The notes beneath the pieces are model-generated. The model had not been told where the DNA came from. It ran no database searches and saw nothing but the letters and a program-made list of their open reading frames with translations. Shown in pieces: positions 5,590 through 5,658 of a stretch of 5,658 nucleotides of DNA. The DNA comes from Clostridia bacterium (lineage in GTDB: Bacteria > Bacillota > Clostridia > RGIG6154). Each line of letters starts with the position of its first letter. Position 1 is the first letter of the stretch. The position numbers and the translations under genes are program-made. Where the stretch lies: assembly GCA_017523005.1 (NCBI GenBank), contig JAFWXG010000022.1:1-5658 (forward strand), in the 5' to 3' direction.

Positions 5590-5658
5590 AAGCTGTTCTC
5601 CTCAATAATGCTGATAATTTCGGTATTAAAAGATGCCTTTAATTTTCCGTTTTTTTCA
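5586..5658 (-). CDS. C-terminal end of an unidentified upstream gene, cut by right window edge
   Basis: A frame open from the window edge (first full codon 5657-5655) gives 23 residues, ending NTEIISIIEENSL, before a TGA at 5588-5586. The TGA overlaps the ATG of the P-loop NTPase gene as ATGA, a classic translational-coupling junction, and the NTPase ribosome binding site lies inside this frame. Both other minus-strand frames contain stops here. The fragment is too short to assign to a family. The overlap is the main reason to believe it is real. Confidence 0.6.
   Translation of the reverse strand, partial: EKNGKLKASFNTEIISIIEENSL

Noticed and set aside
1..5658. CRISPR array, tRNA/rRNA, insertion sequence, toxin-antitoxin or defence island
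   Set aside because: No regularly spaced repeats, transposase motifs, terminal inverted repeats or RNA gene structures were seen. Nearly all the sequence is explained by housekeeping-type coding genes on one strand.

Overview
The window looks like a chromosomal segment of a strict anaerobe of the Clostridia (Firmicutes). The reasons are AT-rich DNA with strong AAGGAGG-type ribosome binding sites, a four-subunit 2-oxoacid:ferredoxin oxidoreductase, and a Y-family polymerase of the type common in Clostridia. The taxonomic call is an inference from protein style, not from a marker gene. Every gene I can support lies on the minus strand, so transcription runs from high to low coordinates.

The main unit is a tightly packed operon that enters from the right edge. 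In transcription order it holds: the C-terminal end of an unidentified gene (5586-5658); a P-loop nucleotide-binding protein (4933-5589); the ferredoxin-like delta (4695-4901), alpha (3616-4680), beta (2873-3610) and gamma (2328-2858) subunits of a KorDABC/VorB-type oxidoreductase; a ROK-family regulator (1129-2313); and a SemiSWEET/PQ-loop membrane protein (808-1116). Gaps are about 31 bp or less. Several ribosome binding sites overlap the stop codon of the gene before them, and the first junction is an ATGA overlap. The unit ends in a clear intrinsic terminator (780-806). Its promoter is outside the window.

The four Kor subunits should together oxidise a 2-oxoacid (2-oxoglutarate or a branched-chain 2-oxoacid) with CoA to acyl-CoA, CO2 and reduced ferredoxin, or run in reverse. 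The ROK protein has a DNA-binding head and an intact-looking zinc motif but degenerate kinase residues, so it reads as a ligand-sensing repressor or activator. The small membrane protein may move a small solute.

Left of the terminator, a separate promoter drives a Y-family DNA polymerase (translesion type) that runs off the left edge. Its promoter -35 box directly abuts the operon terminator.

No RNA gene, mobile element, CRISPR array or long repeat was seen, and no gene-free stretch exceeds about 100 bp. I do not see a clearly new defence or mobile system. The points most worth following are the uncharacterised NTPase and the regulator/transporter pair attached to the oxidoreductase genes.
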